Notes: generated by a model not told the origin, from the letters alone. Positions 7,983-15,500 are shown, counted from the first letter of the stretch. The stretch is 54,676 bases of DNA from Candidatus Poribacteria bacterium (GCA_028820635.1 JAPPIG010000105.1:1-54676), one strand, 5' to 3'. Made by a program: numbers and translations.

Positions 7983-8346
7983 TTGTAGGCGCGCTCTGTG
8001 AACGCGCCCTCTTTCTGTAGGAGCGAGCTCCAGCTCGCGACCCAGACCTCTTGCGTTTAGAAGTCTCGTCGGTCAGGTAGGACCAAGCGAAACCTATAAG
8101 TGTCAAGTTAGTGCCTGATTTTCTTCTTCGAGAGTTAATGATCCAGATTTTCTTCTTGTAGGAGCGACCTCCCGGTCGCGACCGGGAGGTCGCTCCTACA
8201 GAATGTAAGAGGCGCCAAATGCCAAAAAGCGCATTTGGCGTTGATTTGGCAATGAATTGCGCGACTACAATCGCGTTTTTTCTTAAATTGACAGTTATGG
8301 GTAGAGCCAAGCGAAACCCGATAAATCCAATATCTAAACAAGGCAT
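7983..8346. repeat. Composite palindromic repeat block
   Basis: The gap between two minus-strand genes (7948-8590) holds no gene. It contains TGTAGGCGCGCTCTGTGAACG and GTAGGAGCGAGCTCCAGCTC units at 7983-8044. It then has fragments shared with the block at 10785-11043 but in inverted order: GTGCCTGATTTTCTTCTT, a GCGCAATTCATTGC-type element, TTAAATTGACAGTTATGGGTAG and AAGCGAAACC. The two blocks look like opposite-orientation copies of one composite element. Confidence 0.7.
8158..8199. repeat. 42-bp perfect palindrome
   Basis: Two REP units meet head to head with no spacer: GTAGGAGCGACCTCCCGGTC plus G, followed by its exact reverse complement. The result is a 42-base perfect palindrome. Either strand can form a 21-bp stem or a cruciform. 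It lies upstream of the lipoprotein gene and could act as a transcription barrier. Confidence 0.9.
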
Positions 8347-8439
8347 CAACCGCCTCAATTTACAGAACAAACTCATTCCTTAAAATTGGCATCTAATGAA
8401 AGTTGATAATCAAAAAAGGTAATTTTATTTACAAGTAGT

Positions 8440-8506
8440 CACGATTCGGAGTTCCCTCCTACCATAAGCGTTTCATCGGTAGGAGCGATCTCCGAATCGC
8501 GACCTA
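8440..8506. repeat. Opposed REP-like pair
   Basis: GATTCGGAGTTCCCTCCTAC at 8444 and GTAGGAGCGATCTCCGAATC at 8480 face each other and are largely complementary, so they can form a long hairpin. It lies just downstream of the propeller-dockerin gene (minus strand) and may act as its terminator. Confidence 0.75.
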
Positions 8507-8590
8507 TAATAGGTTGACAAAACATTAGGAAGTTTGCCCGATTTGAACGTCAAAACTCATTAGGGTGTTTTAAACAGCACCTACCTCTGT

Positions 8591-9889
8591 TTAGAAATGC
8601 TGAGCGACAAGCACTAAATCAAGGATATTAACCTCACCATCCCCATTAACATCACCAGTTATTCCGGGACCACTTTGACCCAAATTCTGACTGACAATGA
8701 CCAAGTCTCTGATGTTGACAAACCCATCATCGTCCACATCTTCACCACGCGGCACAATTTGTGCAAGTGCTACTTTATCCGTGCCGTGTCCGAGTTGGTA
8801 TGTTTTGATGAGCGTTTCATCTGGTCCCATGACAAGCATAGTAGATAACCCACCGCCTGTCCAGTCAGGTTTAGTGATATAGAGATTCCCATCTGAACCG
8901 AAAGTCATTCCAGACCCACCACCAAAATCGGCGAGTGTGTCATTTTTATCTCGAATCCACTTTTGAGTTGGCACATCGTAGATGAGTAAACCAGGGTTCT
9001 GCCATCCACCCTGAATAAACAACTGTTTCTGCGAATTGATTGCAAAAGAACCTGGAGTCATCTTAAGGTCAACTGTCTTGATAACTTCATTCATAGTCGC
9101 ATCAATTAGTACCAACTTGCCAGAAATCTGTCCGTAATCACCCGTTGTCTTTACAATGACCGTAGAATCACCATCGTTGAGAATGCCCCCCGCATTGATA
9201 GGCATCGGGATAGTACTTAGGACCGAATCTGTCTGCGTATCTATCACAGTAACAGTGCTTTGATGATAAATAGATTTACCTGCTGCCGCATCCCACTCCC
9301 AAGCTGGATTGGTCACATAAGCCTTTCCGTTGAGAACCGTGATACCGGTCGTTTTGTTAAAGGAAGCATCTGTAATAATTTTGGTCACACTCCGACTACC
9401 GATGTCAACCACATGCACCTGATGTGCATTATCACAGGTAACATACATCTTGTTTGGATTGATAAGCGCAAGACTTTGTGGGTAAGCACCAGGTTGAATC
9501 GGAATTGTCCCGATAATCTCTCGTCGCTCTAAATTAATGATTAAAATGCTGTCGGAAAACATACCTGAAAGCCAATCGAAACGAGGTATGTATGCGATAT
9601 GTCCATGAATGAGAATATCAGTCGGTACATCACCAATAGTAATGACTTCCTCGTCAACGGCACGTTTCAGATTCGGTTCATCAAGATCAATAATTGAAAG
9701 GGAAGAAGTGATATTCAAGTTGTCGCTATCCAGTGCATTCACAACAACGGCAAGATTTTGGACATCTGTTTGTGCAAGAGTGGAACTAATGAGGAAAGTG
9801 AAGAGCATCGCACCGAAAAGTAGGAGCGAATGCAGTTTGTGATTTAAGTTAAATGAGAAAAGTCGCCTAAAGAAAAATACTTTGTTCAT
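8591..9889 (-). CDS. Riboswitch-controlled YncE-like beta-propeller with C-terminal dockerin repeat (BtuG-like candidate)
   Basis: The start at 9889 is set by a GGAGG 5 bases upstream. The 432-residue protein begins with a basic segment and a hydrophobic signal (LHSLLLFGAMLFTFLISSTL). Residues about 30-375 form YncE-type propeller blades: LSIIDLDEPNLKRAV, VPTDILIHGHIAYIPR, ILIINLERREIIGTIPIQ, KMYVTCDNAHQVHVVDIGS, STVTVIDTQTDSVLSTI. Residues about 382-432 are a dockerin type I pair with calcium loops (DVDDDGFVNIRDLV and DVNGDGEVNILDLV). A cobalamin riboswitch lies directly upstream. Bacteroides BtuG, a surface propeller that binds B12 with extreme affinity, is the closest functional parallel I know. 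The B12-binding role is inference; the dockerin may anchor the protein at the cell surface. Confidence 0.8.
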   Translation of the reverse strand: MNKVFFFRRLFSFNLNHKLHSLLLFGAMLFTFLISSTLAQTDVQNLAVVVNALDSDNLNITSSLSIIDLDEPNLKRAVDEEVITIGDVPTDILIHGHIAYIPRFDWLSGMFSDSILIINLERREIIGTIPIQPGAYPQSLALINPNKMYVTCDNAHQVHVVDIGSRSVTKIITDASFNKTTGITVLNGKAYVTNPAWEWDAAAGKSIYHQSTVTVIDTQTDSVLSTIPMPINAGGILNDGDSTVIVKTTGDYGQISGKLVLIDATMNEVIKTVDLKMTPGSFAINSQKQLFIQGGWQNPGLLIYDVPTQKWIRDKNDTLADFGGGSGMTFGSDGNLYITKPDWTGGGLSTMLVMGPDETLIKTYQLGHGTDKVALAQIVPRGEDVDDDGFVNIRDLVIVSQNLGQSGPGITGDVNGDGEVNILDLVLVAQHF

Positions 9890-9910
9890 TAAAACCTCCG
9901 TAATGAAACA

Positions 9911-9941
9911 AGAAACCCCTACTTTCATTGGAAAGAAGGGG
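9911..9941 (-). terminator. Terminator-like hairpin in the riboswitch expression platform
   Basis: Read on the minus strand, CCCCTTCTTTC and GAAAGTAGGGG (one internal mismatch) enclose a CAAT loop and are followed by the U-rich stretch TTTCTTGTTTC. It stands between the cobalamin aptamer and the GGAGG of the propeller gene, as expected for transcription attenuation in response to B12. Confidence 0.7.
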
Positions 9942-10079
9942 AAAGGCGACACGCTGTAAAATCTGATCCTGTGGTTCCGTATAAGATTGAATACTTATTA
10001 TTGGTATGTGTATTCTTTATATTTGACAGGATACTGCCGTGCTACTGTTCCACCGCTTTCCCGCGAAAGCAGATGCGTG

Positions 10080-10312
10080 AAACACGACTCAGGCAGGTCT
10101 CCTGACTTCCGATTTTGGCGTAGTTTGCAAGCTCAAAACTTGTCTCTACAAAGTCCGCTGTACCTTCCCATCAACCTTTGACAGTGGTTTTACCAGCGGA
10201 AATTCCTCTTTTAAAGGGTAATCAATCGTTCACAGTGGCGGGGCCGTGGCGGATTCTCACCGCGCTTCCCTATTCTCCGTGATTCGGCACCTGAACCGTT
10301 CGTTTATTCAAT
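10080..10312 (-). ncRNA. Cobalamin riboswitch
   Basis: On the minus strand the conserved AdoCbl/Cbl aptamer parts appear in order: GGTGCC near 10290, ATAGGGAAGCGCGGTGAGAA and TCCGCC near 10255-10275, GGCCCCGCCACTGTGA near 10232-10247, and the B12 box GTCAGGAGACCTGCCT at 10091-10106. Spacing and order fit the class. It precedes the propeller-dockerin gene, with a terminator-like hairpin in between. Such elements normally switch expression off when cobalamin is plentiful. Confidence 0.95.
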
Positions 10313-10324
10313 TGTATGCTACGT

Positions 10325-10354
10325 ATTATACCATATTGCCCGAATTTTTTGCAA
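10325..10354 (-). promoter_or_regulatory. Promoter of the cobalamin riboswitch transcript
   Basis: On the minus strand TTGCAA (10354-10349) and TATAAT (10330-10325) are 18 bases apart. The predicted start lies near 10318, just before the aptamer. Confidence 0.65.
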
Positions 10355-10394
10355 ATTTATTTTCATTCAGAGTACTTCAATTGTCACGGAGAAA

Positions 10395-10500
10395 TCTTAT
10401 AGGAGCTTTGTCCGCCCGATTTTTCTTCTTGTAGGAGCGAACTCTAACTCGCGACATACCCTTAATCCACGCAATCAGCGATTCACACGCTTTACAAAAA
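10395..10500. repeat. REP-like repeats before the tRNA cluster
   Basis: A TATAGGAGCTTTGTCCGCC fragment (10399) and a unit GTAGGAGCGAACTCTAACTC (10433) are followed by an AATCCACGCAATCAGCGATT fragment of the third repeat family. No gene is seen between the riboswitch and the first tRNA. Confidence 0.6.
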
Positions 10501-10520
10501 CACTATACGTCTAAATTCAC

Positions 10521-10549
10521 TTGACAATAGGTTTTATTTGTGTTAAAAT
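10521..10549 (+). promoter_or_regulatory. Promoter of the tRNA-Ser pair
   Basis: TTGACA (10521-10526) and TAAAAT (10544-10549) are 17 bases apart, and the tRNA-Ser gene begins 25 bases after the -10. Confidence 0.75.
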
Positions 10550-10573
10550 TAAAATCGATAAATTATCATATAT

Positions 10574-10661
10574 GGTGGGATGGCTGAGTGGACGAAAGCG
10601 GCGGTCTTGAAAACCGTTGTGGCGCAAGTCACCGTGGGTTCGAATCCTACTCCCACCGCCA
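10574..10661 (+). tRNA. tRNA-Ser (UGA anticodon)
   Basis: A class II tRNA with acceptor GGTGGGA/TCCCACC, anticodon loop CTTGAAA (anticodon TGA), a long variable arm (TTGTGGCGCAAGTCA), the T loop GGTTCGAATCC, discriminator G and an encoded CCA. Confidence 0.95.
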
Positions 10662-10668
10662 AATATCT

Positions 10669-10753
10669 GGAGAGGTGCAGGAGTGGTTGAACTGGACTGC
10701 CTGCTAAGCAGTTATGGCGAAAGCCATCGTGGGTTCGAATCCCACCCTCTCCG
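10669..10753 (+). tRNA. tRNA-Ser (GCU anticodon)
   Basis: Acceptor GGAGAGG/CCTCTCC, anticodon stem CTGCC-type with loop CTGCTAA (anticodon GCT), a long variable arm (TATGGCGAAAGCCAT) and T loop GGTTCGAATCC. CCA is not encoded. It lies 7 bases after the preceding tRNA-Ser. Confidence 0.95.
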
Positions 10754-10784
10754 TTTTTGATTTATAGTCAATCTAAATACACAT

Positions 10785-11043
10785 CTCCTTGTAGGTTGGG
10801 TAGAACGCAGTGAAACCTATAAATCAACGTTATGAATGCCTTTATGGCATTCAACGGGTGTCAATTTAAGAAAAAACGCGTTTGTAGTCGCGCAATTCAT
10901 TGCGCCTCTTACATTCTGTAGGAGCGACCTCCCGGTCGCGACCCAACAATGCTAAAAGTGCATTTGGCATTGATTTGAGGTCGTTCCTACAAGAAAATCA
11001 GGCACTAAATTGACGCTTATGGGTAGAACGCAGTGAAACCTAA
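10785..11043. repeat. Composite palindromic repeat block
   Basis: There is no gene between the tRNA-Ser pair and tRNA-Arg. The stretch is built of repeats: AGGTTGGGTAGAACGCAGTG at both ends (about 10792 and 11021), a GAATGCCTTTATGGCATTC palindrome (10833), the GTAGTCGCGCAATTCATTGC element (10882), a full REP unit at 10918-10943, and an opposed GGTCGTTCCTAC at 10979. The inverted counterpart is at 7983-8346. Confidence 0.75.
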
Positions 11044-11080
11044 CAAGACCATATTTATCACCATGTTGTTGGTGAAAGAT

Positions 11081-11154
11081 GCGCCTGTAGCTCAGCGGAT
11101 TAGAGCATCTGACTACGGATCAGAAGGCCGGGGGTTCGAATCCTCTCAGGCGCT
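11081..11154 (+). tRNA. tRNA-Arg (ACG anticodon)
   Basis: Acceptor GCGCCTG/CAGGCGC, D arm TAGCTCAGCGGATTAGAGC, anticodon stem CTGAC/GTCAG-like with loop CTACGGA (anticodon ACG), T loop GGTTCGAATCC. A34 of this tRNA is the known substrate of TadA, whose gene starts 43 bases downstream. Confidence 0.95.
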
Positions 11155-11196
11155 TTTTGAGTCTTGTGAACGTTCAAGATTCAACAAATAAAAACA

Positions 11197-11676
11197 GTGT
11201 CAAACACCAATCCCACCGAGAACATTTTGGATAGTGACATCTTGTGGATGGAGAAGGCACTTGAATTAGCGCGGCAGGCAAGCGAAAAGGGTGAAGTGCC
11301 TGTCGGTGCAATACTTATCAAAGACGATACCTGCGTAGCTGCAGCACATAATCTGCGAGAGCAGTCTGGAAATCCAATCGCGCATGCTGAAATGCTCGCG
11401 ATACAAGAAGCATCGCAAAAACTTGGTAACTGGCGTTTGACGGATACAACATTATATGTAACTTTGGAACCGTGCCCGATGTGCGCAGGAGCAATAGTTT
11501 TGGCACGTATCCCAAAGGTGGTTTTTGCTGCTGATGATCCGAAAGCTGGCGCAGCAGGTACAATTTATAATATTTTACAAGACGAGCGATTGAATCATCA
11601 GGTTGAGTTGGTCCGCGGTGTCTGTGCAGAGGAGAGTAGTGGACTGTTGAAGTCATTTTTTAAGAACCGCCGTTAA
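11197..11676 (+). CDS. tadA: tRNA-specific adenosine deaminase
   Basis: This 159-residue protein deaminates A34 to inosine in tRNA-Arg(ACG), needed to read CGU, CGC and CGA codons. The cytidine-deaminase-fold zinc site is complete: H63 and catalytic E65 in PIAHAEMLAI, and C93/C96 in EPCPMCAGA. The N-terminal helix WMEKALELARQASEKGEVPV matches the family, so the GTG at 11197 is a better start than the internal ATG at 11248, which would remove part of the helix. No strong ribosome binding site precedes the GTG. The substrate tRNA gene lies immediately upstream, so the tRNA and its modifying enzyme may share a transcript. Confidence 0.92.
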   Translation: MSNTNPTENILDSDILWMEKALELARQASEKGEVPVGAILIKDDTCVAAAHNLREQSGNPIAHAEMLAIQEASQKLGNWRLTDTTLYVTLEPCPMCAGAIVLARIPKVVFAADDPKAGAAGTIYNILQDERLNHQVELVRGVCAEESSGLLKSFFKNRR

Positions 11677-11719
11677 AACAAAGTGATTGCTATAGGAATT
11701 GCAAAGCGAGAATATAAGT

Positions 11720-12010
11720 ATGTGTCCAAAACAACTTACGCGAATAGGTATATTTTACCTTGAGGAAGCCATTTTGAATGTGCTTTTAGAAGCAAAGCAA
11801 AAAGGCAACGATCTTCGACTTGTTGATATAGAAAAAAAGATTGGGACATACAGGGCCTGGGAGAGAGAACCTAATTGGTTACCTCGTACCGTTCTTTACA
11901 AATTAGAAGAAGAGAAAAGGGTTCAAGTAAGGCTTAGTGAGAAAGGAAGAGCAATAGGCTTTCAACTCACTGATGCTGAATATAATAAACGTCAAAACAC
12001 TGAAGGTTAG
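11720..12010 (+). CDS. Small unknown protein, possible winged-helix fold
   Basis: From the ATG at 11720 the protein has 96 residues (an upstream TTG at 11699 is possible). I do not recognise a family. The pattern of helices and a basic segment (LRLVDIEKKIGTYRAWE, LPRTVLYKLEEEKRVQVRL, then a turn and FQLTDAEY) resembles a small winged helix, in which a recognition helix is followed by a two-stranded wing. There is no signal peptide or membrane segment. It lies 43 bases after tadA on the same strand and before another unknown gene. Confidence 0.5.
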   Translation: MCPKQLTRIGIFYLEEAILNVLLEAKQKGNDLRLVDIEKKIGTYRAWEREPNWLPRTVLYKLEEEKRVQVRLSEKGRAIGFQLTDAEYNKRQNTEG

Positions 12011-12251
12011 ATAGCCCTACTTTTAGAACTAAGAAATAAATTCTTACGCTAAAACTTTAAAGTAAGGGTGCGATATAACAGATGAGGGCACTCAAATGGG
12101 TTTATCTCTTGAGTTTCCCATTCATTGCTACTATTGGGATGATTATTATTTTCTAACCGTTTAAAACACTTAACGTACCCACTTCGGAAAATAGACCAGA
12201 TATTGACAAAGACCACCAACCAGAGAAGGAATCTACGAAAGGACATCACCG

Positions 12252-12752
12252 ATGACAGCCAAGAGAATTACACCTTCACCAAATGTGAAAAAGGTTGTTT
12301 GGGATAAAACGCCTGTAGAACAGGGATTAAAAGTTGGAGATTGGATTGCGATTGATGGGTATCAACGAACCTATATCGGCGCACATGCTAAAATCGAAAA
12401 AGGTGAGATAGTAGGACTTGAATGGCATGATCCGGATCCAAATGCTATGATGAAGCTTGGAACGGTAGATGTCTGGAGCCAACCTGCAGAAAAATCATCA
12501 ACTGATAGTATCATAGCGATTCTCGGATTTGTTGATGAGAATACCGTTGGTAAAATTCCAATCGATAATGACGATATCGTGAAAATTAACTATGCAGTAA
12601 AGAAATGGCATGATGCATTTATCTCGTATCGTCCTAAAGTCCGTATAACAGCCCAAATCTCTCAAATCTTAGATGAACCTGACTATCCGAATCAATGGTC
12701 ATTAGTTTGTCTAAAAACTGGGACCTATATTCAATTCTTATCAGAAAAATAG
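12252..12752 (+). CDS. Hypothetical protein
   Basis: The 166-residue protein starts at an ATG with AAAGGA 8 bases upstream. I do not recognise the family. It is soluble, with beta-rich stretches (GLKVGDWIAIDGYQRTYIGA, then IEKGEIVGLEWHDPDP) and a second half containing AVKKWHDAFISYRPKVRI. There are no transmembrane segments or known motifs. It stands between a small wHTH-like gene and a tRNA, in an AT-rich stretch (12011-12251) that holds no other gene I can support. Real coding is likely from length, ribosome binding site and amino-acid composition. Confidence 0.6.
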   Translation: MTAKRITPSPNVKKVVWDKTPVEQGLKVGDWIAIDGYQRTYIGAHAKIEKGEIVGLEWHDPDPNAMMKLGTVDVWSQPAEKSSTDSIIAILGFVDENTVGKIPIDNDDIVKINYAVKKWHDAFISYRPKVRITAQISQILDEPDYPNQWSLVCLKTGTYIQFLSEK

Positions 12753-12892
12753 AGCAAATTGTTAATTAACGTAATAGAGGTTCGTATAATTTCATTTTAC
12801 TACTCATAGACAAAGCATTTCAAGAAATATATCGCGCACATAATGGAATAATAACTACCGATAACCGAATGCTGATAGCCAAAAGTCAATAA

Positions 12893-12977
12893 GGAGAGAT
12901 GCAGGAGCGGTTGAACTGGACAGTCTCGAAAACTGTTGTGGCGCAAGCCACCGTGGGTTCGAATCCCACTCTCTCCG
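12893..12977 (+). tRNA. tRNA-Ser (CGA anticodon)
   Basis: Acceptor GGAGAGA/TCTCTCC, anticodon loop with CGA (ACAGTCTCGAAAACTGT), a long variable arm TTGTGGCGCAAGCCAC, T loop GGTTCGAATCC, discriminator G. CCA not encoded. Confidence 0.95.
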
Positions 12978-12985
12978 TTTTTCTA

Positions 12986-13046
12986 GTTGTATCGCAAACT
13001 TTTAGTTTGCGGAGATGCAACACAAACTAAAAACTTGTGCTACAAC
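12986..13046. repeat. GTAGCACAAACT-type inverted repeat
   Basis: Two small hairpins sit in one inverted element: GCAAACTTTTAGTTTGC (12994-13010) and ACAAACTAAAAACTTGTGCT (13022-13041). The same family (TGTAGCRCAARCTGTTAGTTTGTGC) recurs at 29151, 36193 and 42756. Confidence 0.65.
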
Positions 13047-13104
13047 ATACTTCTTGAACAAGCGAAAAATGTAACGGGTGTCTACCAAATTTATATGATT
13101 ACTT

Positions 13105-13177
13105 GGGGCAGTAGCTCAGTTGGGAGAGTGCATCCCTCGCACGGATGAGGCCACGGGTTCGAATCCCGTCTGCTCCA
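13105..13177 (+). tRNA. tRNA-Ala (CGC anticodon)
   Basis: Acceptor GGGGCAG/CTGCTCC contains the G3-U70 wobble pair that is the alanine identity element. The anticodon stem CATCC/GGATG encloses loop CTCGCAC (anticodon CGC), discriminator A. CCA is not encoded. Confidence 0.95.
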
Positions 13178-13193
13178 TTTTCTTATACTTATC

Positions 13194-13285
13194 GGAGAGA
13201 TGCAGGAGTTGGTTGAACTGGCATGACTGGAAATCATGTGTGCTGTTTTGCAGTACCGTGGGTTCGAATCCCACTCTCTCCGCCA
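13194..13285 (+). tRNA. tRNA-Ser (GGA anticodon)
   Basis: Acceptor GGAGAGA/TCTCTCC, anticodon arm CATGACTGGAAATCATG (anticodon GGA), a long variable arm GTGCTGTTTTGCAGTAC, T loop GGTTCGAATCC, discriminator G and an encoded CCA. It is the fourth serine tRNA in 2.7 kb. Confidence 0.95.
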
Positions 13286-13373
13286 GTTTTTAGGAGTAAC
13301 GTCGGTTGTGGCAATTTAATTGAATGTCGCTAAACCGACGTGTCTCATACGTGATAAAAAATTTTAACGACTT

Positions 13374-13643
13374 GGCTATGCTAGGTGGGGAGGTAGCGGT
13401 GCCCTGTATCTGCAAACCGCTATAGCAGAACTGAATTCCCAGTATGCGGCCTGTCTTTGTGGGGACTGTCCCGTGCACGTAGCGTTGAGAGCTGGGTCTT
13501 GAGCAACGAGAGCTTGTTGAACCCCGTCAGGTCTGGAAAGAAGCAGCGGCAGATAAGTCTTCTCGTGTGACGCAAGGTAGCCTGGCTTGAGTTAACGACA
13601 TGGGCAACGCCCGGAGAGGCTTGTCAACTCTGGGTGCATAGCC
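13374..13643 (+). ncRNA. ffs: Signal recognition particle RNA, long bacterial type
   Basis: The conserved SRP RNA apical domain is unmistakable (CCCCGTCAGGTCTGG and AAAGAAGCAGC near 13527-13553). An Alu-like 5' domain precedes it (TAGGTGGGGAGGTAGCGG, then GGCCTGTCTTTGTGGGGACT). The ends pair perfectly: GGCTATGC at 13374-13381 with GCATAGCC at 13636-13643, giving about 270 nt, the long form. It lies directly before dnaX, the same order as in Bacillus. It forms the SRP with Ffh for co-translational membrane targeting. Confidence 0.93.
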
Positions 13644-13727
13644 ATTATATACGCATTATAGATGCTGTCTCACTATTTGTGAGTGATATAAACAAAGTAC
13701 TACATTTGCCTGTCTAAGGTTTCAAGC

Positions 13728-15500
13728 ATGTCTTATGAAGTTTTTGCACAGAAATGGCGCCCTCAGTACTTCCGCGATGTAGTTGGACAGGTGCACGTAA
13801 CCGCCACGTTACAGAACCAAATCCGGTCCGAGCGTCTTGGTCATGCATATCTTTTTTGGGGACCAAGAGGTACAGGTAAAACGACAGTGGCGCGTCTCTT
13901 TGCTAAAGCGGTCAACTGCCTGAACCCCACACAAGAAAGCGAGTTAGGTCCAGTTGTTACTGGAGAACCTTGTAATGAATGTGATGCTTGTAGAGAGATT
14001 ACACAAGGTTCATCTTTTGATGTCATAGAAATGGATGCCGCTTCCAATCGCGGCATTGACACCATTCGCGACCTACGCGAGAACGTCAAACTTGCCCCCG
14101 CAGCCTACAAATATAAAATCTACATCATCGATGAAGTTCACATGCTAACGACCGAAGGGTTCAACGCACTACTCAAAACGCTTGAGGAACCACCCCCGCA
14201 TGTCATATTCATCATGGCAACTACCGAACACGGCCAAATCCCAAAAACAATCACATCCCGTTGTCAAGACTTCGATTTTCGCCATCTAACCTCTGATCAG
14301 ATAATTTCTCGCTTACAACTTATTGCTGAGGATGAAGAAATTTCTGCTGACAGTGAGGTGCTGTCGCTCATCGCACGCCAATCCGAAGGATGCCTACGTG
14401 ATGCTGAAAATCTGCTTGAACGTGTAGTTTCCTCTGCCGGAAAAGAACTGACACTTACTAACGTTGAAGAAACACTCGGACTCGGTTCAAATTTACTACT
14501 TCACGAACTAACAGAGGCAATCGAAGGACGTAACCTCGCTATAGGACTCACGACATTAAACAAATTATCCAAACAAGGTATGGATTTGGCACAATGCCTT
14601 CATCAGCTCATCGCATACTTTCGCGACCTGCGTCTCCTTGCTGTTGATAGCCAACTTGATGAACTTATTCAAAACCCAAAATCTGAACTATCCGAACTCA
14701 AGGAAAAAGCACAACAGATTTCAGTAGACCGACTCTCGCGAATTATCAAAATTCTGATGCATACCAACCGTGAAATCAAAGAATACGGTTATGCCCAATT
14801 ACAACTTGAGAATGCACTGATTCAAATCAACGCCATAAAAGAAACCATTCAACTTGATGAAATTATTAATAAACTTATTGCTATAGAACAGAAAATTGAT
14901 ACTTCCGAATCGGAATCTACACCTACACCAAATCCCACACTTCCCAGCAACACCCCCAGCCGTGAGACTCCAGAACCGACCTTTGAAGTAGAAAACCCCG
15001 TCCGTCCGACACAAAAATCAGAAACCCCTTCTCAAACACCTCCAAAACCTACCTTAGAAAAAAGTGAATCGGTTTCAAATACAGAGCAGCCTGATCAAAC
15101 AGCAGCTCGTAGTTTAGATGAACTGTCTGTTATTTGGGAAGATGTAATATCACGACTTCAGAAAATTTCACCCTATTTAGCACACAGTCCACTCAAAGAT
15201 GCGGTGCCAACGGTAAATGGAGAAGATAAAATAAAGATCGTTTACCCCGCGGGAACGGTTTTTTTAGATTATAATGAAACAGAGAAAAATATCACGAATA
15301 CTTTTAGAGAGGTTTTAGGAAAATCAGTTCAAATTGAACTTGTGAGAGACGAAGCGGTTGCACAACCGGAGGAAACCGCTGAATCGTCAGACGAAGAAGT
15401 ACAAACTACACCAATGATGCGTAGACAACAAGCCGAAGAAGATGAACAGATCAGACCCGTGCTTGACCTATTTGACGCAAGAATTTTAGAAACTCAATAA
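13728..15500 (+). CDS. dnaX: DNA polymerase III subunit gamma/tau
   Basis: The 590-residue clamp-loader ATPase has Walker A GPRGTGKT at residues 45-52, zinc ligands C64, C82, C85 and C88 (CNECDAC), Walker B with DEVH at 135-138, and the sensor region IPKTITSRCQDFDFR. A proline- and glutamate-rich linker (about residues 395-460) leads to a tau-like C-terminal domain. It loads the beta clamp onto primed DNA and organises the replisome. No programmed frameshift signal in the right phase was found, so one full-length product is expected. It follows the SRP RNA and precedes ebfC and recR in the classic arrangement. Confidence 0.95.
   Translation: MSYEVFAQKWRPQYFRDVVGQVHVTATLQNQIRSERLGHAYLFWGPRGTGKTTVARLFAKAVNCLNPTQESELGPVVTGEPCNECDACREITQGSSFDVIEMDAASNRGIDTIRDLRENVKLAPAAYKYKIYIIDEVHMLTTEGFNALLKTLEEPPPHVIFIMATTEHGQIPKTITSRCQDFDFRHLTSDQIISRLQLIAEDEEISADSEVLSLIARQSEGCLRDAENLLERVVSSAGKELTLTNVEETLGLGSNLLLHELTEAIEGRNLAIGLTTLNKLSKQGMDLAQCLHQLIAYFRDLRLLAVDSQLDELIQNPKSELSELKEKAQQISVDRLSRIIKILMHTNREIKEYGYAQLQLENALIQINAIKETIQLDEIINKLIAIEQKIDTSESESTPTPNPTLPSNTPSRETPEPTFEVENPVRPTQKSETPSQTPPKPTLEKSESVSNTEQPDQTAARSLDELSVIWEDVISRLQKISPYLAHSPLKDAVPTVNGEDKIKIVYPAGTVFLDYNETEKNITNTFREVLGKSVQIELVRDEAVAQPEETAESSDEEVQTTPMMRRQQAEEDEQIRPVLDLFDARILETQ

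Noticed and set aside
7948..8376. N-terminal extension of the lipoprotein gene to 8376
   Set aside because: The extension only translates REP repeats; the ATG at 7947 has a ribosome binding site and directly begins a lipoprotein signal.
9987..10434. Small plus-strand coding frames
   Set aside because: They lie opposite the cobalamin riboswitch and its promoter and have no family resemblance or ribosome binding sites.
12840..12892. Remnant of a PIN-domain or other gene (frame reading IITTDNRMLIAKSQ)
   Set aside because: The same bases (CCGATAACCGAATGCTGATAG) occur as a dispersed repeat near 29490, so the resemblance is probably chance.
13299..13341. Attenuator or riboswitch before the SRP RNA (arms ACGTCGGTT / AACCGACGT)
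   Set aside because: The perfect 9-bp arms are 25 bases apart with no known motif or coding gene directly controlled; it may be a chance inverted repeat.
15055..15066. Programmed frameshift site in dnaX (A6G run)
   Set aside because: The run is GAA-AAA-AGT in frame, not the A-AAA-AAG phase needed for -1 slippage, and no downstream hairpin was evident.
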